Assembly: GCF_001653795.1 (NCBI RefSeq)
Contig: NZ_CP011514.1
Span: forward strand, 2,994,279-3,058,278
Origin: Mitsuaria sp. 7
Lineage (GTDB): Bacteria > Pseudomonadota > Gammaproteobacteria > Burkholderiales > Burkholderiaceae_C
DNA length: 64,000 nucleotides
Direction of reading: 5' to 3'
The translations under genes were made by a program, and so were the position numbers. The notes below the pieces were generated by a model, which did no database searches, was not told where the DNA came from, and saw only the letters and a program-made list of their open reading frames with translations. Positions 8,779 to 18,162 of the stretch are shown piece by piece (within the stretch, counting starts at the first letter, position 1; every line of letters starts with the position of its first letter).

Positions 8779-9402
8779 ATGGCCAACATCCAGGCGATCC
8801 ACTCGGTGGGCCACTCGATCGTGACCTACCTGCGCAACACCTACCCGGCGACGTCCGGCGGGTCGGCGATGCCGGAGTGCGACGTCGTGCTGGTGTCGTC
8901 GGGGGAACTCGCGGGCCCGCAGGAGGACACGACGCGCCTCTCGCTGTACCTGTACCGCGTGACGGTCAACGAGCACCTGCGCCAGCACCGCCCCGACCGC
9001 ATGTCCGGCGAGCAGCAGGCGCCGCTGGGGCTGGACCTGCACTTCCTGCTCAGCGCCTGGGCGAACAACCCGCAGGACGAGCTGGTGCCCTTCGCGTGGG
9101 CGATGCGGCAGCTCTACGAGCACCCGATCCTCGACGCCTCCGCGCTGTCGCCCGAGGCCGGCTGGGGCCCCGACGAGGTGATCCAGATCATCCCGTCCGA
9201 GCTGCCCACCGAAGACATGATGCGCATCTGGGACGCGCTGGAACCGGCGTACCGGCTCTCGGTCTCCTACATCGCGCGCCGCGTGCGCATCGACCCGGAC
9301 ACCCTCCTCGACGCCGGTCCGGTCGTGGCCACGCGCTTCGGCTACGGCACCGCCGTGCCTGCAGGGAACGCATCGCCGGGCGTGCCTGGAGGTGCGCCAT
9401 GA
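8779..9402 (+). CDS. DUF4255 protein, eCIS tail cap/terminator (Pvc16-like)
   Basis: DUF4255 proteins terminate the tube-sheath end of PVC/Afp-type particles. The 207-residue protein shows the family pattern: an N-terminal helix (IQAIHSVGHSIVTYLRNTYP), SLYLYRVTVNEHLRQ, LDLHFLLSAWANNPQDE, then an acidic region and a strand-rich C-terminus (YRLSVSYIARRVRIDP). AGAGGA lies 9 nt before the ATG. The stop overlaps the next ATG as ATGA, so the two genes are coupled. This gene is a reliable marker of an extracellular contractile injection system rather than a prophage. Confidence 0.9.
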   Translation: MANIQAIHSVGHSIVTYLRNTYPATSGGSAMPECDVVLVSSGELAGPQEDTTRLSLYLYRVTVNEHLRQHRPDRMSGEQQAPLGLDLHFLLSAWANNPQDELVPFAWAMRQLYEHPILDASALSPEAGWGPDEVIQIIPSELPTEDMMRIWDALEPAYRLSVSYIARRVRIDPDTLLDAGPVVATRFGYGTAVPAGNASPGVPGGAP

Positions 9403-10241
9403 CGCTGCTGATCCGTGAACTGGAGCGCATCGACACCCGCGTGCTGGGCGCGCTGCGCTGCATCGACGCGACCACCCGTGTGCAGGTCGGCACGCCGCTG
9501 GAGGTGCGCGTCGAAGGCGCGACCGTGCGGCGCAATCGCAGCGGGCTGTATGTGATCGTCCGAGCGGAAGCACCGCTCGCGCTCGCGGCCCACGAGGCTG
9601 CCTTCGACAACGCGCCCGCCACGCCGACCGTCGGCGACGTGACGCTCTTCGTCACTGTCTCCGATCCCGCCGGCCGCTACCTGCCGCGCCGTGCGTCGCT
9701 GGCCTTGCCGCGCGATCCGCAACCCGGCAATGCGGCGTCGCCTGAATCACTGTTCCGCCCCGTCGAGCTGCCGCTCTATCCCTCCGCCATCGCGCCGACC
9801 GGGATGAACTGGTCGGTGCTGCGCCTGAGCGTGCATGAGACCGGCACCCTCGACGCGCTCGGCGGCGCGCTGCTGCTCGTGCGCGCGGGCGGCAACGTGC
9901 TGGCGCGCGCGCTCACCGACTGGCGCGGCGAAGCCCTGCTGCCGGTGCCCGGCGTGCCGGTGACGACCTGGTCCGACGATCCCGACGAGGTCGTGGTGAC
10001 CGAGCTCGCCGCCCGCATCGAATGGTGTTTCGACCCCGCGCCCGCCGCGGCCGGCACCCGCACTTCGGCGGCCCAGGTGCGCGCCGGCCGCGCGCCGGCG
10101 GTGCTGCCGCTGGTCGATCCCGACGAGCTCGAATCCCGCGCCGCCGCGCTGCCTGTTCCCGCGGTGCCCTTGGCCACGCTGGACGTGGCGCTGGCGGCGG
10201 GGCGCACGCAGTCGTTTTCCCTTCCCCTCGCACTGCCATGA
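9399..10241 (+). CDS. eCIS-associated protein of unknown function (beta-rich)
   Basis: The 280-residue protein starts at an ATG overlapping the DUF4255 stop. It is rich in short beta segments separated by Pro/Gly: an N-terminal immunoglobulin-like stretch (RVQVGTPLEVRVEG ... LYVIVRAEAP), a middle segment with RYLPRRASLALPRDP, and a second beta module resembling a carboxypeptidase-regulatory or transthyretin-like fold (LGGALLLVRAGGNVLARALTDWRGEALLPVPG). There is no signal peptide. Placed between cap and sheath genes and coupled to the cap gene, it may be a structural or decoration protein. No family name can be given. Confidence 0.7.
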   Translation: MTLLIRELERIDTRVLGALRCIDATTRVQVGTPLEVRVEGATVRRNRSGLYVIVRAEAPLALAAHEAAFDNAPATPTVGDVTLFVTVSDPAGRYLPRRASLALPRDPQPGNAASPESLFRPVELPLYPSAIAPTGMNWSVLRLSVHETGTLDALGGALLLVRAGGNVLARALTDWRGEALLPVPGVPVTTWSDDPDEVVVTELAARIEWCFDPAPAAAGTRTSAAQVRAGRAPAVLPLVDPDELESRAAALPVPAVPLATLDVALAAGRTQSFSLPLALP

Positions 10242-10248
10242 AGGACAT

Positions 10249-10318
10249 CCTGAAGGCCCCGCGAGTTGTTCGTCACGGCGATTCCCACCGCGGCCCGGTC
10301 CGCGGATGCGCCTTCAGG
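10249..10318 (+). promoter_or_regulatory. Stem-loop in the sheath gene leader
   Basis: CCTGAAGGC (10249-10257) is complementary to GCCTTCAGG (10310-10318), with a nested CCGCGG/CCGCGG pair at 10288-10293 and 10300-10305. The structure ends directly before the sheath ribosome site (AAGGAGA from 10321), leaving it single-stranded. No U-run follows. It may protect or insulate the message for the abundant sheath and tube proteins. Confidence 0.4.
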
Positions 10319-10333
10319 CAAAGGAGATAGGCC

Positions 10334-12130
<1,797 letters not shown>

Positions 12131-12212
12131 CGCCGACCGTCGCCGCACCCGCGCAGTCCGCACGACCTGCACGACCTGCATCAAAGGCCCTGACGCTTAG
12201 GAGCACCCCACC

Positions 12213-12656
12213 ATGGCCAACCGCACCACGCCCTACGGCGCCTTCAACTTCCTCGTCAACTTCGACGGCGGCGAGGTCTTCGGCGGCTTCTCGGACGTCT
12301 CCGGGCTGGGCACCGAGCTCACCGTGGCCGAGTACCGCTTCGGCAACGACAAGGAGAACCACGTCCGCAAGGTCGCCGGCGTGCACAAGGTCTCGGACGT
12401 CACGCTCAAGCGCGGCATCCTGAACTCGAAGACGCTGTTCGACTGGATCGGCGAGGCGCGGGTCAACGGACCCGCGGCGCAGAAGAGCGTGACGGTCACG
12501 CTGCTCGACGAGGCGCAGAAGCCCGTGCAGTCCTGGGTGCTGCGCGGCGTGATCCCGATGAAGTACACGGGGCCGACGCTGGCCGGCAAGGGCGGCGGGG
12601 ACGTGGCGATCGAGGAAGTCGTGCTGTCGGCGGAAGCGCTGGAGCTGACGGTGTGA
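12213..12656 (+). CDS. Inner tube protein 1 (gp19/Hcp-like)
   Basis: The 147-residue protein forms hexameric rings of the inner tube. Family signs are the short N-terminus with FNFLVNFDG, GFSDVSGLGTELTVAEYR, then VTLKRGILNSKTLFDWI and the C-terminal strand IEEVVLSAEALEL. TAGGAGC lies just upstream of the ATG. It stands between the two sheath genes, next to an inverted-repeat element that could uncouple its expression from the downstream genes. Confidence 0.93.
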   Translation: MANRTTPYGAFNFLVNFDGGEVFGGFSDVSGLGTELTVAEYRFGNDKENHVRKVAGVHKVSDVTLKRGILNSKTLFDWIGEARVNGPAAQKSVTVTLLDEAQKPVQSWVLRGVIPMKYTGPTLAGKGGGDVAIEEVVLSAEALELTV

Positions 12657-12676
12657 TCTGCCGTACTGCCACCGCC

Positions 12677-12782
12677 GCTGGCCCTCACCCCTGCCCTCTC
12701 CCGCAAGCGGGAGAGGGGGTAAGAGGAGCAGTGCCGGACTCCCTCTCCCGCTTGCGGGAGAGGGCTGGGGGTGAGGGCCAGC
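12677..12782. repeat. Nested inverted-repeat (REP/BIME-like) element
   Basis: Two identical-arm hairpins (12694-12717 and 12741-12764, each a CCCTCTCCCGC arm with its reverse complement) lie head-to-tail inside an outer inverted repeat (15-bp arms 12677-12691 and 12768-12782). The whole unit is therefore a large palindrome of about 106 bp. There is no T-run, so it is not a classical terminator. Such palindromic units are common as intergenic repeats in GC-rich Proteobacteria. It fills most of the gap between tube 1 and sheath 2 and could stabilise the upstream message or attenuate readthrough. Confidence 0.75.
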
Positions 12783-12828
12783 GGCCTGTGCCGACCACCA
12801 CTGCCAACCGCATGACCGGACGCCGTCC

Positions 12829-14469
12829 ATGAGCCTCGTCTTCGAACCCGCCGCCCCCGCCGCGCCACCTGATGCGCAGCGCGCCGACGTCGCCTGCTTC
12901 GTAGGCTTCGTCGGCCGCCGCGCGGGACGACCGCTGCCCGACGCGCTGCGCACGCAGCTCGATGCCGGCGGCTGGGTGACGGGTCCGTGGGCGCGACCGG
13001 CGGCGCAGGTCGAAGCGCTGCTCAACCTCCCGCTCGTGCTGGACAGCTGGCACCTGTTCGACCGCTTCTACGCGTGGGATGAACGGCCGGTCGACACGCC
13101 GGCAACGCCTGACCCTCTCGACCCGATCACGCTGTCCGAAGCGACGCCTCGCCGCTGCGCCACCTACCTCGGCGCCGCGGTGCGCAGCTTCTTCGCACGA
13201 GGCGGCAAGCGCGCGATCGTGATCCGCGTCGGCGACCCCTGGCCTTACCTGGAAGACGCCGCGCAGCGCGCCGCCGCACGGCCGGCGCGCCTGGCATTGC
13301 TGCTGCCCGGCATGGTCTCGACGTCCTCGCCTTTCGCGCCGCACGACCCCGCCACCTGGCAAGGCGTGCAGCACCTCTACGGCCTGCCGGACGACAGCCT
13401 GCTGGTCCTGCCCGACCTGCCGGACGCCTTCGCCGTCGTGCCGCCGCCGCCCGATCCCGATCGTCCCCTGGCGCCGCAGCCCGAAGGCTTCGCACCGTGC
13501 GACGTGGAAGCGCCGGAGCCGCGCGACACCTCGCTGCTGCGCATCCCCGCGCCGCGGCTCGACGACGCCGGCTACACGCGCTGGCGCCAGGCGATCCGCG
13601 ACACGCGCGACTTCCTCGACCGCCGCCAACGGGCTGCGGTGCTGCTGGCCGCGCTTCCACTGCCGATCGCCGGCAGCCTCGCCGCCAATGGCCTGCACGC
13701 GCAGGCCGATCCGCGCACATGGCTGGAACAGACACAGATCTTGCGCAGCGCCTTCGACGAAGACACGCCGCAAGGCCGCCCCGCCGAAGCGCTCTCTCAA
13801 CTCGCGTGGCCGTGGCTGCGCACGCGCGCTGCGCGCACCGATCTTCCGCAAGGTCTCGAGCCACCGGACGGCGTGCTCGCCGGCCTGATCGCGTACGGCG
13901 CCGTCGCGCGCGGCACCTTCCGCTCCGTGGCCGGCGACAACTCGCTGCCGCTGCTGCGCGACCTCGGCGGCGCGGAACCGATGCCCGCCTGGGGTCTGGG
14001 CGACGACAGCCCGGCCGGCCGCCTCGCGCAGCGCGTGTGCGTCTTCGCGCCGGGCGCCGACGGCTGGGCCTTGCAATCCGACGTCACGACCTCCGCGATG
14101 GACCCGTGGCGCTTCGGCGGCGCAAGCCGCCTCATCGGCACCATCCTGCGCGCTGCGCGCCGCGCCGGCGACGGCGCCGTCTTCGAGCCCAACGGCCCGA
14201 AGCTCTGGGCCCATCTGCGCGGCACGCTGGAAGATTTGCTCGCCGGGTTCTGGCGCGAAGGCGCCTTCAACGGCGGCTCCATGTCCGAGGCCTTCGAAGT
14301 CCTCTGCGACCGATCGACGATGACGCAGAACGACCTCGACGCCGGCCGACTCGTCGCCTACGTGCGCGTGCGCCCGGCGATGTCGATCGAGCGCATCACC
14401 GTCGTGCTCCAGCTCGGCCAGGCCGCCGGCGCGGTCACCGCCTCCGTCACCCAACGGGAGGCCGCATGA
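12829..14469 (+). CDS. Contractile tail sheath protein 2 (divergent)
   Basis: The C-terminal 150 residues clearly match sheath 1 (VFEPNGPKLWAHLR, CDRSTMTQNDLDAGR, then the final strand), while the N-terminal and middle parts differ: the APGVY start is replaced by FEPAAPAAPPDAQRADVACF. eCIS clusters often carry two or three sheath genes, the minor ones forming the baseplate-proximal ring. At 546 aa, with an ATGA overlap to the second tube gene, this is probably the minor sheath. The open frame has no defects. Confidence 0.88.
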   Translation: MSLVFEPAAPAAPPDAQRADVACFVGFVGRRAGRPLPDALRTQLDAGGWVTGPWARPAAQVEALLNLPLVLDSWHLFDRFYAWDERPVDTPATPDPLDPITLSEATPRRCATYLGAAVRSFFARGGKRAIVIRVGDPWPYLEDAAQRAAARPARLALLLPGMVSTSSPFAPHDPATWQGVQHLYGLPDDSLLVLPDLPDAFAVVPPPPDPDRPLAPQPEGFAPCDVEAPEPRDTSLLRIPAPRLDDAGYTRWRQAIRDTRDFLDRRQRAAVLLAALPLPIAGSLAANGLHAQADPRTWLEQTQILRSAFDEDTPQGRPAEALSQLAWPWLRTRAARTDLPQGLEPPDGVLAGLIAYGAVARGTFRSVAGDNSLPLLRDLGGAEPMPAWGLGDDSPAGRLAQRVCVFAPGADGWALQSDVTTSAMDPWRFGGASRLIGTILRAARRAGDGAVFEPNGPKLWAHLRGTLEDLLAGFWREGAFNGGSMSEAFEVLCDRSTMTQNDLDAGRLVAYVRVRPAMSIERITVVLQLGQAAGAVTASVTQREAA

Positions 14470-14945
14470 GCGCCGACGACCTCTTCATCGGCCTGCACGT
14501 CTTCCGCTTCGAAGTGACGTTCAAGCGGGTCGGCACCGGCAGCGGCCCGGTCGAGGTCTGCGGCGGCGCGTTCTCCGACTGCACCGGTCTGGAAGCCACG
14601 ATGGAGCCCAAGCTCATCAAGGCCGGCGGCGCCAACTACGGCGCCACGCAACGCGCGGGTACCGTGAGCTTCGCGACGGTCGTGCTCAAGCGCGGCTTCA
14701 CGCGCAGCCGCGACCTGTTCCGCTGGTTCCAGACCGTGGGCGGCGGCGGTTATGCCTACCGCCTGGCGGCCGAGATCGCCGTGCAGGACACGCAGGGTCA
14801 GACCGTGCTGACCTGGGGACTGGACCGCTGCCTGCCGGTCAAGTTCAAGGCCGCCGACCTCAACGCCAAGGGCAGCGACATCGGCATCGAGGAACTGCAC
14901 CTCGCGCACGAAGGCCTGCGCCTGCTCGATCCGGGAGGTGCGTGA
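14466..14945 (+). CDS. Inner tube protein 2 (baseplate-proximal)
   Basis: The 159-residue protein is a tube paralogue (GLHVFRFEVTFKRVG, SDCTGLEATMEPKLIKAGG, VVLKRGFTRSRDLFRWFQTV, IGIEELHLAHEGLRLL). In PVC-type particles the second tube protein forms the ring joining the tube to the hub. ATG 14466 overlaps the sheath 2 stop by 4 bp, and its own stop overlaps the next gene's start, so sheath 2, tube 2 and the CIS-tube protein form a tightly coupled cassette. Confidence 0.9.
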   Translation: MSADDLFIGLHVFRFEVTFKRVGTGSGPVEVCGGAFSDCTGLEATMEPKLIKAGGANYGATQRAGTVSFATVVLKRGFTRSRDLFRWFQTVGGGGYAYRLAAEIAVQDTQGQTVLTWGLDRCLPVKFKAADLNAKGSDIGIEELHLAHEGLRLLDPGGA

Positions 14946-16096
14946 TGCCCTGGCTGCCCGACGCTCCGACGGTGGCCGCGGCCACGTTCAAGGTGCTGGA
15001 AGGGACCGGCGCCGGCGGGCCCGCGTTCGACGTGCAGTTCAACCCTGCATCGCTCGAATACACGATCAGCAATGAGTTCGACGACCGCAACGGCAACAAC
15101 GGCGCGCGCCAGTTCGTCAAGAAGAGCAGCGCCAAGCTGACGATGACGCTGATCTTCGACACGACCGAGACCGGCGCGTCGGTGCGCGACGTCACGGCCA
15201 ACATCGCCGGGCTGCTGGAGCCCGCCAAGGATGGCTCGAAGAAGTTCGCGCCCAAGGTCGAGTTCGGGTGGGGCACCTATGCCTTCAAGGGCGTGGTCGA
15301 GCAGTTCAAGGAGACGCTGGACTTCTTCTCGCCCGAGGGCGTGCCGCTGCGCTCCAGCATCAGCCTGACGCTGGGCAGCCAGGAGGTCGAGTTCCAGAGC
15401 AGCAAGAGCCCCGCGCCCGCGGTCGATCGCAACGCGCAGCCGGAGCCCGTCAGCGCGGCGCCCGGCGCCGGCGCGGCCGATGTCGCCAACGCGCTCGGCG
15501 ATCCGCGCGCGGCCCGCGCCATCGCCGGCGCCAACGGCGCGGCGAGCCTGCGCTTCGGCGCGGAGGCCAGCCTGTCGGTGGGCGGCAGCATCTCGCTGTC
15601 GGCGGCGGCGGACTTCTCGGTCGGTGCGAGCGCCGGTGCGGGCATCGGCATCGGTGGCGGTGCCGGTATCAGCGGTGGCATCGGTGCTGGCATCAGCGGC
15701 GGAATCGGTGGCGGGATCGGCGTTGGCATCAGCGGTGGGGCCGGCGCTGGCATCGGCATCAGCGGTGGCATCAGTGGCGGCGTCAGCGCCGGGGCCGGTG
15801 TCGGCATCGGCGCGGGCGTCTCCATCGGTGGCGGCGTTTCCGCGAACGCCGGCTTCAGCGTCGGTGCCGCGTTGACGGCCACCGCCGGCCCGGCATTCGC
15901 CGACCTGCGCCTCTCGCCGCCCAGCATCAACGTCGACGTCCTCGACGCCCGCGCGGCCCTGCTGCCCGCGCCGCGCGTGGCCGGGTCCGCGAGCTTCGGT
16001 CCCGGCGGTCGCGCCGTGGCGCAGGCCGGCGGCAGTCTCAGCGCCAACGTCGGCGCGAACGCGGACCTACACGGCCGCATCCGTTTCGGGAGTTGA
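14945..16096 (+). CDS. CIS tube initiator-type protein (Pvc7-position) with a long Gly-Ile-Ser repeat tail
   Basis: Residues 1 to about 155 match the N-terminal domain of the contractile-injection 'CIS tube' family (VQFNPASLEYTISNEF, KLTMTLIFDTTETG, VEFGWGTYAFKGVVEQFKE, SLTLGSQEVEF). The usual C-terminal LysM domain is not visible. Instead, about 75 residues (nt about 15630-15855) form a near-perfect glycine-rich repeat of GIGGGIG/ISGGIS type, followed by an Ala-rich tail. ATG 14945 has GGAGG 6 nt upstream and overlaps the previous stop; GTG 14942 is an alternative. The core links baseplate and tube; the role of the repeat tail is unknown. Confidence 0.82.
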   Translation: MPWLPDAPTVAAATFKVLEGTGAGGPAFDVQFNPASLEYTISNEFDDRNGNNGARQFVKKSSAKLTMTLIFDTTETGASVRDVTANIAGLLEPAKDGSKKFAPKVEFGWGTYAFKGVVEQFKETLDFFSPEGVPLRSSISLTLGSQEVEFQSSKSPAPAVDRNAQPEPVSAAPGAGAADVANALGDPRAARAIAGANGAASLRFGAEASLSVGGSISLSAAADFSVGASAGAGIGIGGGAGISGGIGAGISGGIGGGIGVGISGGAGAGIGISGGISGGVSAGAGVGIGAGVSIGGGVSANAGFSVGAALTATAGPAFADLRLSPPSINVDVLDARAALLPAPRVAGSASFGPGGRAVAQAGGSLSANVGANADLHGRIRFGS

Positions 16097-16102
16097 TCCG
16101 CC

Positions 16103-16270
16103 ATGCCCATCACCTTCGAGGAAGTCACCGCCGACATCGAGCGCGAACCGCAGGAACGCGGCGCAAGTCCGCAGGCGCCCGCCGCCGACGCCGCGCCCGA
16201 CATCGGCGAGCAGATCGAACAGGCGCTGCGGCTGAGAGCCGAGCGCGACTCGCGTCTGCGAGACCTCTGA
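16103..16270 (+). CDS. Small eCIS protein (DUF5908-like)
   Basis: This 55-residue ORF starts MPITFEEVTADIE and ends in a charged helix (EQALRLRAERDSRLRDL). Length, MPI-plus-strand start and location between the CIS-tube and hub genes all match the small DUF5908-type proteins of other eCIS clusters; the family link is from memory and unverified. It lies 6 nt after the previous stop. Function unknown, possibly a baseplate assembly factor. Confidence 0.6.
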   Translation: MPITFEEVTADIEREPQERGASPQAPAADAAPDIGEQIEQALRLRAERDSRLRDL

Positions 16271-16313
16271 CCACGATCTCCGATCACGAGCCTTCTCCAC
16301 CGAACTGCCCGTC

Positions 16314-17399
16314 ATGACCGAAACCAGCGTTAGCCGTTCCGCCATCTTCAGCGCCCGCCCCACGTTGCGCATTGCCGGGCAGGCCGACGAACGCCTGTCG
16401 ACGCTGATGACGGCGATGAAGATGGAGGAACACGAAGGCGGCATGAGCACGCTGGAACTGCACATCACCAACTGGGTCGCGACCGGCGACGGTCGTGCCG
16501 AACTCGCGTTCAACAGCAGCTCATCGCTGAAGCTCGGCGCCGAGCTCGGCGTCTATGCGGGCGATGAAGCCACGCCGCGCGAGATCTTCAAGGGCAAGGT
16601 CAGCGCGCTGGAGATGGTCTGCAACTACGGTGCGCCGCCGGAGCTGGTCGTGCTCGCCGAGGACGGCCTGACCGCCGCGCGCCGCGCGCGTCGCAGCAAG
16701 GTCTACACCGACATGACGCCGGCGGACGTGGTGAACGCGATCGCCGGCGATCTCAGCCTCACGCCCTCCGTGACCGGCCTCACCTCGCCGCAAGGCACCT
16801 GGGCGCAACTCGACGAAACCGACCTCGGTTTCCTGCGCCGCCTGCTCGCGCGTTTCGACGCCGACCTGCAGGTCGTCGGCACGGCGCTGCAGGTCTCGCC
16901 GCGCAAGGACGTGCAGCGCGGCACCATCGACCTGACGCTCTACAGCCAGCTCGCCCGTGTGCGCATCACCGCCGACCTCGCCGATCAGCCGACCGCCGTG
17001 AGCGTGGCGGGCTGGAACGCGAAGGACGGCTCCGCGGTGAAGGGCGAGGCGAGCGCCGTCGCCAACGCGGGACCGGGCCAGGGACGCACCGGCATCGCCT
17101 GGGCGGGCGAAGTCTTCAGCGATCGCAACGAGCACCTCGCCGCGCCGGCCGTCTACAGCAGCGATGAAGCCCGCGCGGTCGCCGAAGCGGCGCTCGACCA
17201 GCGCGCCCGCCGCTTCGTCCGCGCCGAGGGCGTGGCCGAAGGCAACGCGCAGCTGCGCGTCGGCGCCTGCGTGAAGCTGGCCGGCATTTCACCGCAGTTC
17301 GACAACACCTACTACGTGGTGCGCGCCTGCCACCTCTTCGACATGAAGCAAGGCTATCGCACCGAGTTCGGCGCCGAGTGCGCCTACCTCGGGAACTGA
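16314..17399 (+). CDS. Baseplate hub protein (gp27/gpD-like; N-terminal half of a VgrG/Pvc8)
   Basis: The 361-residue protein fits the hub part of VgrG/Pvc8: an N-terminal strand set (ARPTLRIAGQ, LELHITNWV), a central helix-strand module (MTPADVVNAIAGDLSL, ETDLGFLRRLLARFDADLQV) and a C-terminal barrel (YYVVRACHLFDMKQGYRTEF). The needle is encoded separately by the next gene, so the Pvc8-type protein is split here as gp27 plus gp5. It forms the trimeric hub at the centre of the baseplate. Confidence 0.85.
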   Translation: MTETSVSRSAIFSARPTLRIAGQADERLSTLMTAMKMEEHEGGMSTLELHITNWVATGDGRAELAFNSSSSLKLGAELGVYAGDEATPREIFKGKVSALEMVCNYGAPPELVVLAEDGLTAARRARRSKVYTDMTPADVVNAIAGDLSLTPSVTGLTSPQGTWAQLDETDLGFLRRLLARFDADLQVVGTALQVSPRKDVQRGTIDLTLYSQLARVRITADLADQPTAVSVAGWNAKDGSAVKGEASAVANAGPGQGRTGIAWAGEVFSDRNEHLAAPAVYSSDEARAVAEAALDQRARRFVRAEGVAEGNAQLRVGACVKLAGISPQFDNTYYVVRACHLFDMKQGYRTEFGAECAYLGN

Positions 17400-17449
17400 C
17401 ACCGAACGCCGCACGCCAGACACCACACACGGCCACACGAGACCCCGTC

Positions 17450-18151
17450 ATGCAACGCGACCTGCCCTCCCCCCTGCCCTTCGGCGTCCCGCTGCCCTGG
17501 GCCGCGGGTGCGCAACTGGCCAAGGTCAGCTCGATCGATGACCCCGAGCGGCTCAACCGCGTGCAGGTGCGGCTGCTCGCCTTCGACGACACCACCGGCC
17601 AGGACGCCGCGATGTGGGCGCGCGTGGTCGCGCCCTTCGCCGGCGACGACCGCGGCACCTTCTTCGTGCCCGACGTGGACGACGAGGTCCTGGTCGTCTT
17701 CGCGCAGGGCGACCCGCGCCATCCGCTGGTCCTCGGCGGGCTGTGGAACGGCAGCGCCGCCGCGCCGGCCGACATCGAGAGCGGCGGGCTCAACCGCTAC
17801 AAGCGCATCAAGTCGAAGAACGGCATCGTGATCACGCTCGACGACCAGAGCGGCCAGGAGACCCTGAAGCTGGAGACCCCCGGCGGCTGCAGCCTGACGC
17901 TCAAGGACGGGCCCGGCACGGTGACGCTCGAGGACAGCAACGGCAACAGCATCAAGCTGGAGACCTCCGGCATTACGGTGCAGGCGGCCGCCAAGGTCAC
18001 GGTGCAGGCCAGCCAGGTCAACGTCACCGCCGGCATGGTCAAGGTGGATGCGGCGATGTCGGACTTCTCCGGCATCGTGAAGTGCGCGGTGCTGCAGACC
18101 AACGCCGTCATCAGCAGCAGCTACACGCCGGGCGCCGGCAACGTCTGGTGA
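17450..18151 (+). CDS. Spike protein (gp5/gpV-like: OB fold plus beta-helix)
   Basis: The 233-residue protein has a short N-terminal linker, then an OB-fold domain (RVQVRLLAFDDTTGQ, AMWARVVAPFAGDDRGTFF, DEVLVVFAQGDPRHPLVLG) typical of VgrG/gp5 needles. A C-terminal triple-stranded beta-helix built of short repeats (LTLKDGPGTVTLEDSNGNSI, ITVQAAAKVTVQASQVNV) follows. It should trimerise into the membrane-piercing needle. The frame opens earlier (17378) inside the hub gene; ATG 17450 fits the domain. No PAAR-type tip gene follows. Confidence 0.85.
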   Translation: MQRDLPSPLPFGVPLPWAAGAQLAKVSSIDDPERLNRVQVRLLAFDDTTGQDAAMWARVVAPFAGDDRGTFFVPDVDDEVLVVFAQGDPRHPLVLGGLWNGSAAAPADIESGGLNRYKRIKSKNGIVITLDDQSGQETLKLETPGGCSLTLKDGPGTVTLEDSNGNSIKLETSGITVQAAAKVTVQASQVNVTAGMVKVDAAMSDFSGIVKCAVLQTNAVISSSYTPGAGNVW

Positions 18152-18162
18152 GGGAACGGACC

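Noticed and set aside
12694..12764. The two hairpins between tube 1 and sheath 2 as intrinsic terminators
   Set aside because: No U-run follows either stem; the symmetry of the full unit suits a REP/BIME element better.
15630..15855. Gly-rich repeats read as a CRISPR or mobile tandem array
   Set aside because: They are in frame within the CIS-tube gene, encode a regular Gly-Ile-Ser pattern and have no spacer structure.
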